From JACZST01 sp036985755 (GTDB lineage Bacteria; Actinomycetota; Acidimicrobiia; Spongiisociales; UBA5794): a stretch of 64,000 bases of DNA. This document shows positions 1 through 7,637 of the stretch, one piece after another. Positions within the stretch are counted from its first letter, which is position 1. Each line of letters opens with the position of its first letter. A program made the position numbers and the translations under genes. The notes beneath the pieces were generated by a model. That model was not told the origin of the DNA. It saw only the letters and a list, made by a program, of their open reading frames with translations, and ran no database searches. The DNA is taken from assembly GCA_036985755.1 (NCBI GenBank), contig BTQG01000001.1, forward strand, positions 1-64,000, given 5' to 3'.

Positions 1-172
1 TCCTCGTTGCCTGGTTCACCGCCTGGGACACATCGAGCTTTTCCTTGAAGGCGATCCCGAACTCGAGCATGCCGAATGCCATGAGCACGAGAACCGGTAC
101 CACGATCGCCATCTCGACGGCGACCGCACCACGTTCTCTCCGTTCCCCCCGAATCGTGGCCACGCGTTTCAT
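1..172 (-). CDS. TadE-like pilus protein, N-terminal part (cut by window edge)
   Basis: Only the first 57 codons are inside the window; the gene continues past position 1. The visible part has a short basic N-terminus, then the TadE signature: an ERGAVAVEMAIVVP-like stretch running into one hydrophobic segment (about residues 18-40) with a GMLEFG motif and a conserved QAVNQATR end. TadE proteins are inner-membrane minor pilins of Tad/Flp pili. It resembles the TadE-like genes at 5335 and 5953. The ATG at 170-172 follows a GGGGTG ribosome site, and a sigma-28-like promoter lies about 40 bp upstream. The C-terminal part and downstream neighbours cannot be seen. Confidence 0.82.
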   Translation of the reverse strand, partial: MKRVATIRGERRERGAVAVEMAIVVPVLVLMAFGMLEFGIAFKEKLDVSQAVNQATR

Positions 173-214
173 CACACCCCTCACCGCACACTACCCAACG
201 TAGTCGCATGACTG

Positions 215-242
215 CTATCGGTGGCGGCGGCGGGAAACTTGA
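215..242 (-). promoter_or_regulatory. FliA/WhiG-like (sigma-28 type) promoter, copy 1
   Basis: On the minus strand the sequence reads TCAAGTTT, 12 bases, then ACCGATAG. This is close to the FliA/SigD/WhiG family consensus (TAAAGTTT, about 11 to 15 bases, GCCGATAA). The element ends about 42 bp before the ATG of the TadE-like gene at 172. A second element with the same boxes and the same 12-bp spacer precedes the TadG-like gene at 3453. Function is inferred from the match and position only. Confidence 0.55.
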
Positions 243-281
243 CCGGAAAACGGGTGGATTCTGGGTCGAACGACCTAGCTA

Positions 282-301
282 GTGCCGCGTCAGGCAACGT
301 T
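282..301 (+). repeat. IS630 left terminal inverted repeat
   Basis: This 20-bp end, preceded by the target TA at 280-281, matches the inverted right end at 1499-1518 at 17 of 20 positions. The transposase stop codon (290-292) lies inside it. Confidence 0.85.
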
Positions 302-1422
302 TGCGCGTTTTGTGATTTCGCGGAGTGTCGTGTCGTGGGCGTTGGTGTTCCGCCAGCGGATGTAGCGGCGGATCATCGTGTTCTGTTCTTCGTGGGTTCG
401 GTGGTCGGTGCCGTCGAGGGTGAAGTAGCGCAGGGCCTGAAACTGGGCTTCGATCCGGTTCAGCCATGACGCGTTGGTCGGTACGTACGCCAACTCGACG
501 TTGTTGTCTCTCGCCCAGTCGCCAACACGACTATCGACTCTGGTGGAGAGGTGGGGGCTGAAGTTGTCTAACACGATGGCGATCCGCATCTCGGGCGGAT
601 ACAGGCTGCGCAGGTATCGGCAGAACGCCAGGAACGTGACACGTTTCTTGTTGGTCTTGATGTGGCCGTAGATCTTGTCAGCGCCCAGATCGTAGGCTGC
701 CAACAGGTGCCGGACCCCGAGCGTCCGTCGATACGTTGCTCGTCGTCTCCGACGCCGAGCATGCCCGTTGCTGTGCGGCGACGTCGTCGATGTCACTGGT
801 GCCCACTGGCGACCGGGTCGGGGCAACAGGTTCAGCGGCCGTCCATACACAACACCGCCTCGGGATCATCGACACCGGGTCGGGTCTTGCCATCAGCGAT
901 GTCATACAGCTCCAGGACCCGGTTCTTCTTGGCTTCGAAGTCCGGGTCGGTGGACTGCTTCCACGTCTTGATCACTTGAAACGACACGCCCTCCTCACGG
1001 AGCAGAACCCGCAGGCCCTCATGGCTGATGTCGTCGACCACCCCCTCAGCAACCAGGAACTCGGCCAGCTTTGTGAGACTCCACGTCGAGAACGGCAACC
1101 CATGATCGACCGGGCGAGACAACGCCACCTTCTTGATCTGTTGGCGCTGAGGCAGCGTGAACGTCGGTGGCCGACCCCCCGCATATCTCGGATACAACGA
1201 ATCGAACCCATCATCATTGAAATTGTGGATCACTTCACGCACCCGATCCAAAGAGGTGAACGCCACCTCAGCGATCCCGGCGACGTCCATGCCCTGAGCC
1301 GATAACAACACCATCTGTGCCCGCCGCCACGTCACCACCGACCCCGACGAGCGGCGCACGATCCGCAACAGATGGTTCCCCTCATCATTGGTGATCTCAC
1401 GAACTTGAACCCTGCCAGCCAC
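290..1422 (-). pseudogene. IS630-family transposase, frameshifted
   Basis: The reading frame from GTG 1422 (after GGAGGAAGC) to a stop at 832 gives the helix-turn-helix half and the start of the DDE domain, ending VLCMDGR. A second frame from about 850 to 290 continues with PLNLLPRPGRQWAP, VLDNFSPH and NWIEAQF-like text (here NRIEAQF), the rest of the DDE catalytic fold. IS630 relatives normally read CMDEFGPLNLL across this point. The sequence here fits loss of 7 bases, removing two residues beside the first catalytic Asp and shifting the frame. Programmed frameshifting is a weaker alternative because residues beside the active site are also missing. Confidence 0.8.
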
Positions 1423-1498
1423 GCTTCCTCCCATCGACGAAAACATCAACCGGGAGTATGCGCGACCCAGAACGAAAAAACGCGGACCCGACACCCCG

Positions 1499-1518
1499 AA
1501 CGTTGCCTGCTACGGCAC
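1499..1518 (-). repeat. IS630 right terminal inverted repeat
   Basis: This is the partner of 282-301 and is followed by the TA target duplication at 1519-1520. Confidence 0.85.
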
Positions 1519-1520
1519 TA

Positions 1521-1632
1521 GTCAGTCGACAGTCATCAATCGTCAGCCATCAGTCATCAGCAGGAGTCGAACCACAGCGGCCGTCCTCTGGCTGAAGGCT
1601 GAAGACTCTTCCGGCTGAAGACTGGCTCTCGC
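1521..1632. repeat. Degenerate short-word repeat with complementary arms, 3' of tadG-like gene
   Basis: The left part is built from GTCATCAG/GTCAGTC words and the right part from GGCTGAAG/GAAGACT words. The two word sets are imperfect complements (AGTCNTCAG against CTGANGACT), so the block could fold as a long imperfect hairpin. It directly abuts the stop codon of the TadG-like gene at 1633. A similar block abuts the paralogue at 3647. Confidence 0.65.
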
Positions 1633-3453
1633 CTACTCCACGATCCGGATCGGGTTGCCGTCGATGTAGGCTTTCCAGGTGGTGGTGTCCTTCACCAGGC
1701 CGACGTAGTTGTACTGGATCTTCCACCAGCAGGCGTCCCCGGTGCAGGTGTAGGTCTCGGGGATGGGGGCGGTGATCGTAATCAGCTCATCGTTGAAGAT
1801 CTTGTCCGAAGCGCCGATGGTGCACGCCCCTGGCCCTCCCGAGGTCGGATTCGACTTCGCCCCCGGAATCACGCTGGTATCAGTGGCGATCCACGAGCAG
1901 TTCTGCACGGCGCCGGTGCCGTCGATGAGGCTGAAGTTGTCCGTGCCCGGCCCCTCCGTGATGTCACCGACGTCCCACAGTTCCACGACGAGGCTTCTGC
2001 CCGCATATTTCTGGTCGACCCTGGCCAGGTAGAACTCGGTCTGGGTGGTATTGCGGGCCGCCGCCATCGCCATGTCGCCGATGCCCGAGATCGTCGGTTG
2101 GGTGCCCGTGGTCGTGCTCACCCGCAGCGAGTACCTGTTGGTGCCGCGCGGGCTCAGCTCGATGTTGGCCTCACCGCTGGTGTCGAGCCGGTTGACCACG
2201 CGGAGCAGGTAGATGCCGGGGCCCCTGTCGAAGCTGCTGCTACAGCCGGCGCTTATCGCATCGCCGACGAAACTGTTGGACATGTTGTCCCACATGGCGT
2301 CGAGGATGTTCTGGTAACCGGCGGCGCGGACCTCGTCGAACTCGAGCCAGCTCTTGTCCCACCCCATGGCGCCGAAATCGCCGAGATAGGCGGTGGACGT
2401 CGGCGGCTTTTTCACGCCGAAATCGCCAGTGGGGTTGCGTTCGTCGTAGCCGATCGAGCACAGCAGCTCGTTGCCATCGGTGCTGTCGCCGGGGGTCGGG
2501 TCCGGCCCGTACAGCATGTACCAGGTCCTGGCCTCGACGGTGCGGTAGTACTGCTTGCAGCAGCTGACGGGAGGCAGGTATTTGATGTCGCCGTGGAAGT
2601 TGCCGGTGCCCGTGGGAGGCTTCGGTTTGATCCGGTTCTTGTAGATGGCATAGATCGGAGCGCTGAAGATCTCCACCTTGAGCCCGGATGAGCCCGCCGG
2701 CACCTCGATGCCGTACAGGTAACCGCCCGTTTCCGCTGTGGTCGGGTAGTTGGTCCCCGTCACCAACGGCGTCCGGGCGTCGGGATTCAGTCCCGTCTGG
2801 GCACCACCGGTGCCGGGGGGATATTCCTCTTCACTTCGACACTCCGCACCGTGGCCGTCGCCGGCGCACAACGCCCCAAAACGATCACCACCGCCCTTGC
2901 CGACATAACTGCCGTCGACGTGGGCGATGAAACCCGGCGTGTAGATCTGTTGCGCCGGGTCGTTTCCGAAGTAGGAGTCGGGGCTGCCCATCGGCAGCGG
3001 CTGCACGTACTCGGCAACCGCGGTGCGGCCAATGTCCACGTTGTTGAGCCCGAAGACCTTCATGAAGAACGTCTGCACCTGCACGGTGACGGTGACCCGC
3101 AACATGCTGTCGCTGTCCACGGCAGTGGGGTCATCGGTGAAGTCGACGACGGTGACGGTGGCTCCCGACGCCCCGTCCACATAGCCGTTCTCAGCGGCGG
3201 CGGCGACCGCCTCGGTATGTGCCTCGGTTCGGAAGTCGGGTTCGTAGACCACACCGGCGAGGGCGGAGGCGTCGGCGCCGTGCTGGATCTCGATGCTCTG
3301 CCAGTACAACCAGCCGAGATCGACCGCCATCGCCGCCGCCCCGAGCAGCACGACGAGCATGATCGCCATCAGGGGCAGGATGGCGCCGCGCTGGTCATCG
3401 CCGGATGCCGACATCCGGTCCACCCCGTCCCCTCGAGCCTGCACCCCGCGCAT
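1633..3453 (-). CDS. TadG-like pilus-associated protein with large exported domain (copy A)
   Basis: This 606-residue protein starts with a RGAILPLMAIM segment and one membrane helix (about residues 25-46), then VDLGWLYWQ and a HGADASALAG motif typical of the TadG-like N-terminal family. The remaining 500 residues are predicted outside the membrane. They are rich in Gly, Thr and aromatic residues, with paired cysteines (CTGDACWW near the C-terminus) and FYLARVDQKYAG/LVVELWDVGD segments suggesting beta-structure. The ATG at 3453 is preferred over GTG 3459 because GGGGGAG lies 5 bp before it. It is a paralogue of the gene at 3647; both end in DGNPIRIVE. A surface adhesin or minor pilin role is inferred. 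Confidence 0.75.
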   Translation of the reverse strand: MRGVQARGDGVDRMSASGDDQRGAILPLMAIMLVVLLGAAAMAVDLGWLYWQSIEIQHGADASALAGVVYEPDFRTEAHTEAVAAAAENGYVDGASGATVTVVDFTDDPTAVDSDSMLRVTVTVQVQTFFMKVFGLNNVDIGRTAVAEYVQPLPMGSPDSYFGNDPAQQIYTPGFIAHVDGSYVGKGGGDRFGALCAGDGHGAECRSEEEYPPGTGGAQTGLNPDARTPLVTGTNYPTTAETGGYLYGIEVPAGSSGLKVEIFSAPIYAIYKNRIKPKPPTGTGNFHGDIKYLPPVSCCKQYYRTVEARTWYMLYGPDPTPGDSTDGNELLCSIGYDERNPTGDFGVKKPPTSTAYLGDFGAMGWDKSWLEFDEVRAAGYQNILDAMWDNMSNSFVGDAISAGCSSSFDRGPGIYLLRVVNRLDTSGEANIELSPRGTNRYSLRVSTTTGTQPTISGIGDMAMAAARNTTQTEFYLARVDQKYAGRSLVVELWDVGDITEGPGTDNFSLIDGTGAVQNCSWIATDTSVIPGAKSNPTSGGPGACTIGASDKIFNDELITITAPIPETYTCTGDACWWKIQYNYVGLVKDTTTWKAYIDGNPIRIVE

Positions 3454-3493
3454 CAGCACTCCCCCATCCGCTGCCTCGTATGGTCAATAACCG

Positions 3494-3521
3494 CTATCGG
3501 TGGTGGACCTGAAGAACTTGA
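3494..3521 (-). promoter_or_regulatory. FliA/WhiG-like (sigma-28 type) promoter, copy 2
   Basis: The minus strand reads TCAAGTTC, 12 bases, then ACCGATAG. Boxes and spacing match the element at 215-242 although the spacer sequences differ. The ATG of the TadG-like gene lies about 40 bp downstream. The repeated architecture before two related pilus genes is the main support for a shared sigma factor. Confidence 0.55.
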
Positions 3522-3560
3522 CTGCACCGGCAGGGGTTTTGCGTGGCCACGGAGGGGCTA

Positions 3561-3646
3561 GTCAGAGTTGTCAGCCGTGAGTCGTCAGTCGTCAGTCATC
3601 AGCTGCTGACGACTGAAGGCTCTTCTGGCTGACGACTGGCTCTCTT
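3561..3646. repeat. Short-word repeat with perfect 10-bp hairpin, 3' of tadG-like copy B
   Basis: GTCGTCAG and GTCATCAG words are followed by CTGACGACTG and GGCTGACGACTGG. CAGTCGTCAG at 3586-3595 pairs perfectly with CTGACGACTG at 3606-3615 across a 10-base loop. The block runs up to the stop codon at 3647. Its end resembles the block at 1521-1632, so it was probably copied together with the gene. Confidence 0.7.
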
Positions 3647-5338
3647 TTACTCCACGATCCGGATCGGGTTTCCGTCGATGAAGGCGCTCCAGGTGGTGGT
3701 CTCTTTCACCTGGCCCGCAATGGTGTAGATGATCCTCCACCAGCAACCGTCACCGACGCAGGTGTAGCTGTCAGGGATGGCGACGGTGATCGTGACCAGC
3801 TCGTCGTTGAACTTCCCTTTGGACGCATTGATGTCGCACAGTCCCGAGTTGCCGGGGTCGTTTGTCGCCACCCAATCGCAGGTGACGGTGTCCCCGTTGC
3901 CGTCGACGATCTCGAACCGGGCGTTGTCGTCGGGGGGGTTGCCGCCGACGATGTCACCCACATCCCAAAGCTCGATGATGAGATCCTTGCCGGCATACCG
4001 CTGTTCCACCTTCGCCAGATAGAACTCGGTCTTGGTTGTACCGCGCGTCGACGAGATCGCCATATCACCGATGCCGTAGATCGCCGGCTGGACCGGACCC
4101 GAGCTCGAAACCCGCAGCGAATACTTGTTCGCTCCCCGCCAGTCGAGCCCCCCAACGGGGTCCTGCTCGTTGAAGACCCGCAGAACATAGATGCCCGGCC
4201 CCCTGTCGAAGTTGCCGCCACACGGTGATGAGTCGGCGATCGTCGGGCTTGCCATGTTGTCCCACATGGCGTCCAGGATGTTCAGCGGGACCTGGTCGAA
4301 TTCCAGCCAGCTCGTGTTCCAGCCCAGCGCCCCGAAGTCGGCAACGTAGGCGTCGGAGACCGGGGGAAAGTTGGCGGTCGAGGTGCCGACGCGCTCGTCG
4401 TAATACACCGAGCACAGCAGCTCGTTGTCGGTGGTGTCGAGCGGGGTGAGGTCTGGCCCGTACAACATGAACCACGTCCTGGCCTTGACCGTCCAATTGC
4501 CAGGGTTGTATTTGATGTCGCCGGCAAAGTTGCCCCTGATCTCTTCGCCCCAGGCATCGATCGGTGGATTGGGGAAGGTCCCGTCGAACTCGGGGGTCCC
4601 TTTCTTCCACTTCTTGACCGCGTAGACCGGGCCGTTGAAGATCTCCACCGCGAGCCCGAAGGAGCTGTCCTTTTCGACTTCGATGCCGTACAGGTAACCG
4701 CCCTGGGCAGAGGGCGTGCCCCAGCCCGACACCGGGCGGGCTTCCGGATTCTTGGTGCAGCCCGATCCAAAACCGCCGTTGAGGCATTGGGCGCCAAAGC
4801 GGTCGCCACCCCACTTGGCGACGTAGCTGCCGTTGATCTGCGCCCAGAACCCAGGGCTGAGCCCTCGCGCCGGGTCGTCCCCGAAGTACGACGCCGGGCT
4901 TCCCAACGCCAGCGGCGCCACGAACTCCGCAACCGCAGTCCGGGAGATCTCGAGGTTGTCAACCCCGAAGATCTTCATGAAGAACGTCGGCACCGCATGG
5001 GTGATCGTGACCCGCAACATGCTGTCCTTGACCACCGCCGAACTGTCATCGATGAAATCGACGACGGCGACGGTCGTGCCGGGCGTCCCGTCGACGTATC
5101 CGTTCTCTGTCGCTGCCGCCACCGCTTCGGCATGCGCCTCGACTCGCAGATCCGGCTCGTACACCACCCCGGCCAGGGCGGCGGCGTCGGCGCCGTGCTG
5201 GATCTCGATGCTCTGCCAGAACAGCCAGCCCAGATCCACCGCCATCCCTGCGGCTCCCATCAGCACGATGAGCACGATCGCCATCAGAGGCAGGATCGCT
5301 CCCCGTTCCCCGTCGGGGACGGTGGTTGTTTCGGTCAT
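3647..5338 (-). CDS. TadG-like pilus-associated protein with large exported domain (copy B)
   Basis: This 563-residue paralogue of the gene at 1633 has the same plan. It has a short polar N-terminus (MTETTTVPDG), RGAILPLMAIV, one membrane helix (about 13-36), VDLGWLFWQSIEIQHGADA, and a long exported region ending DGNPIRIVE. YTCVGDGCWW near the end matches the paired cysteines of copy A. The ATG at 5336-5338 overlaps the TGA of the upstream TadE-like gene (ATGA), which indicates translational coupling and fixes the start. The function of the exported domain is unknown. Confidence 0.76.
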   Translation of the reverse strand: MTETTTVPDGERGAILPLMAIVLIVLMGAAGMAVDLGWLFWQSIEIQHGADAAALAGVVYEPDLRVEAHAEAVAAATENGYVDGTPGTTVAVVDFIDDSSAVVKDSMLRVTITHAVPTFFMKIFGVDNLEISRTAVAEFVAPLALGSPASYFGDDPARGLSPGFWAQINGSYVAKWGGDRFGAQCLNGGFGSGCTKNPEARPVSGWGTPSAQGGYLYGIEVEKDSSFGLAVEIFNGPVYAVKKWKKGTPEFDGTFPNPPIDAWGEEIRGNFAGDIKYNPGNWTVKARTWFMLYGPDLTPLDTTDNELLCSVYYDERVGTSTANFPPVSDAYVADFGALGWNTSWLEFDQVPLNILDAMWDNMASPTIADSSPCGGNFDRGPGIYVLRVFNEQDPVGGLDWRGANKYSLRVSSSGPVQPAIYGIGDMAISSTRGTTKTEFYLAKVEQRYAGKDLIIELWDVGDIVGGNPPDDNARFEIVDGNGDTVTCDWVATNDPGNSGLCDINASKGKFNDELVTITVAIPDSYTCVGDGCWWRIIYTIAGQVKETTTWSAFIDGNPIRIVE

Positions 5339-5934
5339 GGACACGGTGCCCCTCCCGAGCCGAAGATGTCGGGCTCCAGCCTCGCCCGTGCCGTTTCGAA
5401 CCAGGTCTGCGGTGGAATCCCGAACACACCGGTGATCCAGGTGTGGGTATACGCCACCTGGACACCGATCGTGTCCACCGTGCCATCGCCGAGTTTCACG
5501 TCGCGTGTGCACGGCGCGTAGTCGGCAGGGGCCCCATAGATCGCCGGCCCCAAGGAAGGATCGGGACAGGGAAGCCATCCACAGGCCGAGCCGCCATCCG
5601 GCACATAGCGGTCCCGCAACACAGGGTTCCCGCCGGCGTCGGCCTTGAAGATGTCGACGTGCTCGATCGTGCCCACGTTCCCGGAGAGGCTCGCAGCCAG
5701 CGCATCGAGGATCTCGATGTCGGCATACTCATCGGTGCCGAGCACGGTGGCCTGCCGGGTCGCCCGGTTCACCGCGCTGGACATGGCGAGTTTGTTGGTG
5801 AACGCCAAGCCGAATTCGAGCATCCCGAACGCAAGCAGGACCAGCAGCGGCACAACGATCGCCATCTCCACCGCCACCGCACCGCGGTCTCCCCGGCGGA
5901 GCGCATCGCACCTGGTGATGCCGCGGCTATCCAT
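5335..5934 (-). CDS. TadE-like minor pilin protein
   Basis: This 199-residue protein has the TadE signature RGAVAVEMAIVVP at about residues 17-29, one membrane helix to about residue 41 with GMLEFGLAF, then SSAVNRATR. The exported part has a CGWLPCPDP motif and a later APCTRDV, shared with the TadE-like protein at 5953 (CGWDPCPAT, PPCIRDT), so disulfide bonding is plausible. ATG 5934 was chosen; GTG 5937 directly before it is an alternative. GAGG lies just upstream. It is coupled by ATGA to the TadG-like gene. Confidence 0.8.
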   Translation of the reverse strand: MDSRGITRCDALRRGDRGAVAVEMAIVVPLLVLLAFGMLEFGLAFTNKLAMSSAVNRATRQATVLGTDEYADIEILDALAASLSGNVGTIEHVDIFKADAGGNPVLRDRYVPDGGSACGWLPCPDPSLGPAIYGAPADYAPCTRDVKLGDGTVDTIGVQVAYTHTWITGVFGIPPQTWFETARARLEPDIFGSGGAPCP

Positions 5935-5952
5935 CACGATCCTCGGTTGCCA

Positions 5953-6519
5953 TCAACATGACGGGTTCTCGATCCCGAACCGTTGTGGCTCGATCCTGGC
6001 CCGTGAGGTCTCGTACCAGGTGGAGGTGGAAAAACCGAGTACCCCGGTGACCCAGGTATGGGTGTACTTCACCTGGACCCCGATGGTGTCCAAACCGTCG
6101 CTCGGGTCGAACACCGTATCCCTGATGCACGGGGGGTAGTTGGAAGGGTTGCCGTACACCGGCGGACCGGGGATGGTTGCGGGGCACGGATCCCACCCAC
6201 AGGTGGACCCATCGGGCACATACCGGTCCCACACCTGGGGGGAGCCATCGTCGTTGGACTTGAAGATATCGACGAACACGACCGAGTCGATGCTGGCGGC
6301 AGCGACCAGGCCATCCTCGAAAGCCTGGAGAATCTCGATATCGGCGACGTCCTCGTTGCCAAGCACGGCGGCGTCGCGTGTGGCCCGGTTCACCGCATGC
6401 GTCATCGCCAGTTTGTCTTTGAAGGCGAGCCCGAACTCGAGCATGCCGAAGAGCAGCAATATGAAAACCGGTACCACGATGGCAAACTCGACCATCACGG
6501 CACCGCGGTCTCGATGCAT
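5953..6519 (-). CDS. TadE-like minor pilin protein, first gene of the pilus operon
   Basis: This 188-residue protein begins MHRDRGAVMVEFAIVVP, with one membrane helix (about 7-29), GMLEFGLAF and HAVNRATR. The exported region has the CGWDPCP and YPPCIRD cysteine motifs shared with the gene at 5335. The ATG at 6517-6519 is preceded by a strong GGAGGTGGGAG. The next gene starts about 18 bp after its stop. No sigma-28-like motif was found upstream, unlike copies 1 and 2; TAGGGT about 60 bp upstream could be an ordinary -10 box. Confidence 0.8.
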   Translation of the reverse strand: MHRDRGAVMVEFAIVVPVFILLLFGMLEFGLAFKDKLAMTHAVNRATRDAAVLGNEDVADIEILQAFEDGLVAAASIDSVVFVDIFKSNDDGSPQVWDRYVPDGSTCGWDPCPATIPGPPVYGNPSNYPPCIRDTVFDPSDGLDTIGVQVKYTHTWVTGVLGFSTSTWYETSRARIEPQRFGIENPSC

Positions 6520-6629
6520 CGACTCCCACCTCCGACAACGGCTTACCCCATGCGCCGTCCCAGCCACCCTACCGCGAGAGGGGAAACAGCGGTACCGGTT
6601 CTCGGGGGAATACCATGTCAGGCCAACAC

Positions 6630-6712
6630 GCCGGGATGGCGGAATGGAAGACGCGGCGGACTCAAAATCCGCTGGGCGCAAGCCCGTGTGGGTTCGAATC
6701 CCACTCCCGGTA
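6630..6712 (+). tRNA. tRNA-Leu (anticodon CAA)
   Basis: The acceptor stem GCCGGGA pairs with TCCCGGT (the first pair is G-U). The D arm contains GGCGGAATGG, and the anticodon stem-loop is GCGGA-CTCAAAA-TCCGC with anticodon CAA at 6663-6665. A long variable arm (GGGCGCAAGCCC) marks a class II leucine tRNA. The T loop is GGGTTCGAATCCC. CCA is not encoded. No integrase gene is nearby. Confidence 0.95.
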
Positions 6713-6821
6713 CGGAAAACCTCGTTGCCCCCAACGACGACGGCCATCTCGATTGCTTTGAGCACTAGTGCGATCGAACCACTCCAAAAATGATCCCACG
6801 TAGGTCGCACGTCCGGGGGCG

Positions 6822-7637
6822 TCAGCTGTCAGGACCGGTGAGCGCCGCGGCCAGCTCCTCCACCGCCCGCCCAAGCGCAGCCGCCGCCTGCTGCGGGTCG
6901 GCAGCTTCCAGAACGCGGCGCACCAGGGCGCTGCCGACGATCACCCCGTCGGCAATCACTCCGGCTTCCGCCACCTGCTCAGGGGTCGAGATGCCGACGC
7001 CGAGCACCAGTGGGAGATCGGTGACGTCCCGTACCCGGTGCGCCAACGCAGCCGCCGTTGTCCCGAGCTCGGCCTGCTCGCCCGTCACCCCCAGCCTGGC
7101 CACGCCATACAGGAATACCGGTTGTGCATCGGCGATCTGCTGGAGTCGCTCATCGGTCGTCGTCGGGGCAACGAACAGCACCATGCCGATGTCGCGGCGC
7201 CGGGCCGCCTCGAGGAACGGCGCTGCCTCCTCCACCGGGAGGTCGACAACGATCATCCCCGCCCCGCCACCGGCTGCGATCGTTTCCACGAAGTGATCGA
7301 TTCCGTACTGCAGCACCGGGTTGGTGTAGGTCATGACGATGACCGGCTTGCCGGTGACGGTCACCACTCGTTCCATGAGCTGGAGGGCCGATTCCATCGT
7401 CACCCCTGCTTCGATGGCGCGACGGCCCGCCGAGGCAATGACCGGACCGTCCATGAGCGGGTCGGCGTAGGGGATCCCGAGCTCGAATCCATCGGCTGCG
7501 GTCATGGCTTCGAACATCGCCAACGAGGATGCCGGGTCGGGGAGGCCTGCGGTCATAAACGGCAGAAAGGCGGAGCGGCCCGCGGTGGCAGTCGCCGAGA
7601 ACATCGATGCCAGGCGTTGGGCTCCGGAATCAGCCAT
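6822..7637 (-). CDS. trpA: Tryptophan synthase alpha chain
   Basis: It cleaves indole-3-glycerol phosphate to indole, which is channelled to TrpB. The 271 residues match the family length. The catalytic Glu is in FELGIPYADPLMDG (Glu52) and the catalytic Asp in MIVVDLPVEEA. Phosphate-binding glycines are in LGVGISTPEQVAEAG and VIVGSALV. The ATG at 7635-7637 overlaps the trpB stop by 8 bp. It is the last gene of a ccdA-trpE-cytochrome c-trpC-trpF-trpB-trpA series. Confidence 0.95.
   Translation of the reverse strand: MADSGAQRLASMFSATATAGRSAFLPFMTAGLPDPASSLAMFEAMTAADGFELGIPYADPLMDGPVIASAGRRAIEAGVTMESALQLMERVVTVTGKPVIVMTYTNPVLQYGIDHFVETIAAGGGAGMIVVDLPVEEAAPFLEAARRRDIGMVLFVAPTTTDERLQQIADAQPVFLYGVARLGVTGEQAELGTTAAALAHRVRDVTDLPLVLGVGISTPEQVAEAGVIADGVIVGSALVRRVLEAADPQQAAAALGRAVEELAAALTGPDS

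Larger units (their letters stand above)
282..1518 (-). mobile_element. IS630-family insertion sequence, probably inactive
   Basis: The element is 1237 bp long with imperfect terminal inverted repeats. The left end is GTGCCGCGTCAGGCAACGTT and the right end, inverted, is GTGCCGTAGCAGGCAACGTT (17 of 20 identical). Both ends are flanked by TA (280-281 and 1519-1520), as expected for IS630/Tc1-type duplication of a TA target. It carries one transposase gene in two frames. It sits about 40 bp upstream of the promoter at 215-242 and next to the repeat block at 1521, so it separates two Tad transcription units without visibly breaking a gene. Confidence 0.85.

Noticed and set aside
290..1494. Two separate functional transposase genes
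   Set aside because: Both frames are parts of one IS630 transposase and join inside the catalytic domain, so they are one broken gene.
6630..6712. tRNA-Leu as attachment site of a genomic island with the Tad and IS genes
   Set aside because: No integrase, no repeated tRNA 3' end in the window, and base composition of the Tad genes does not stand out.
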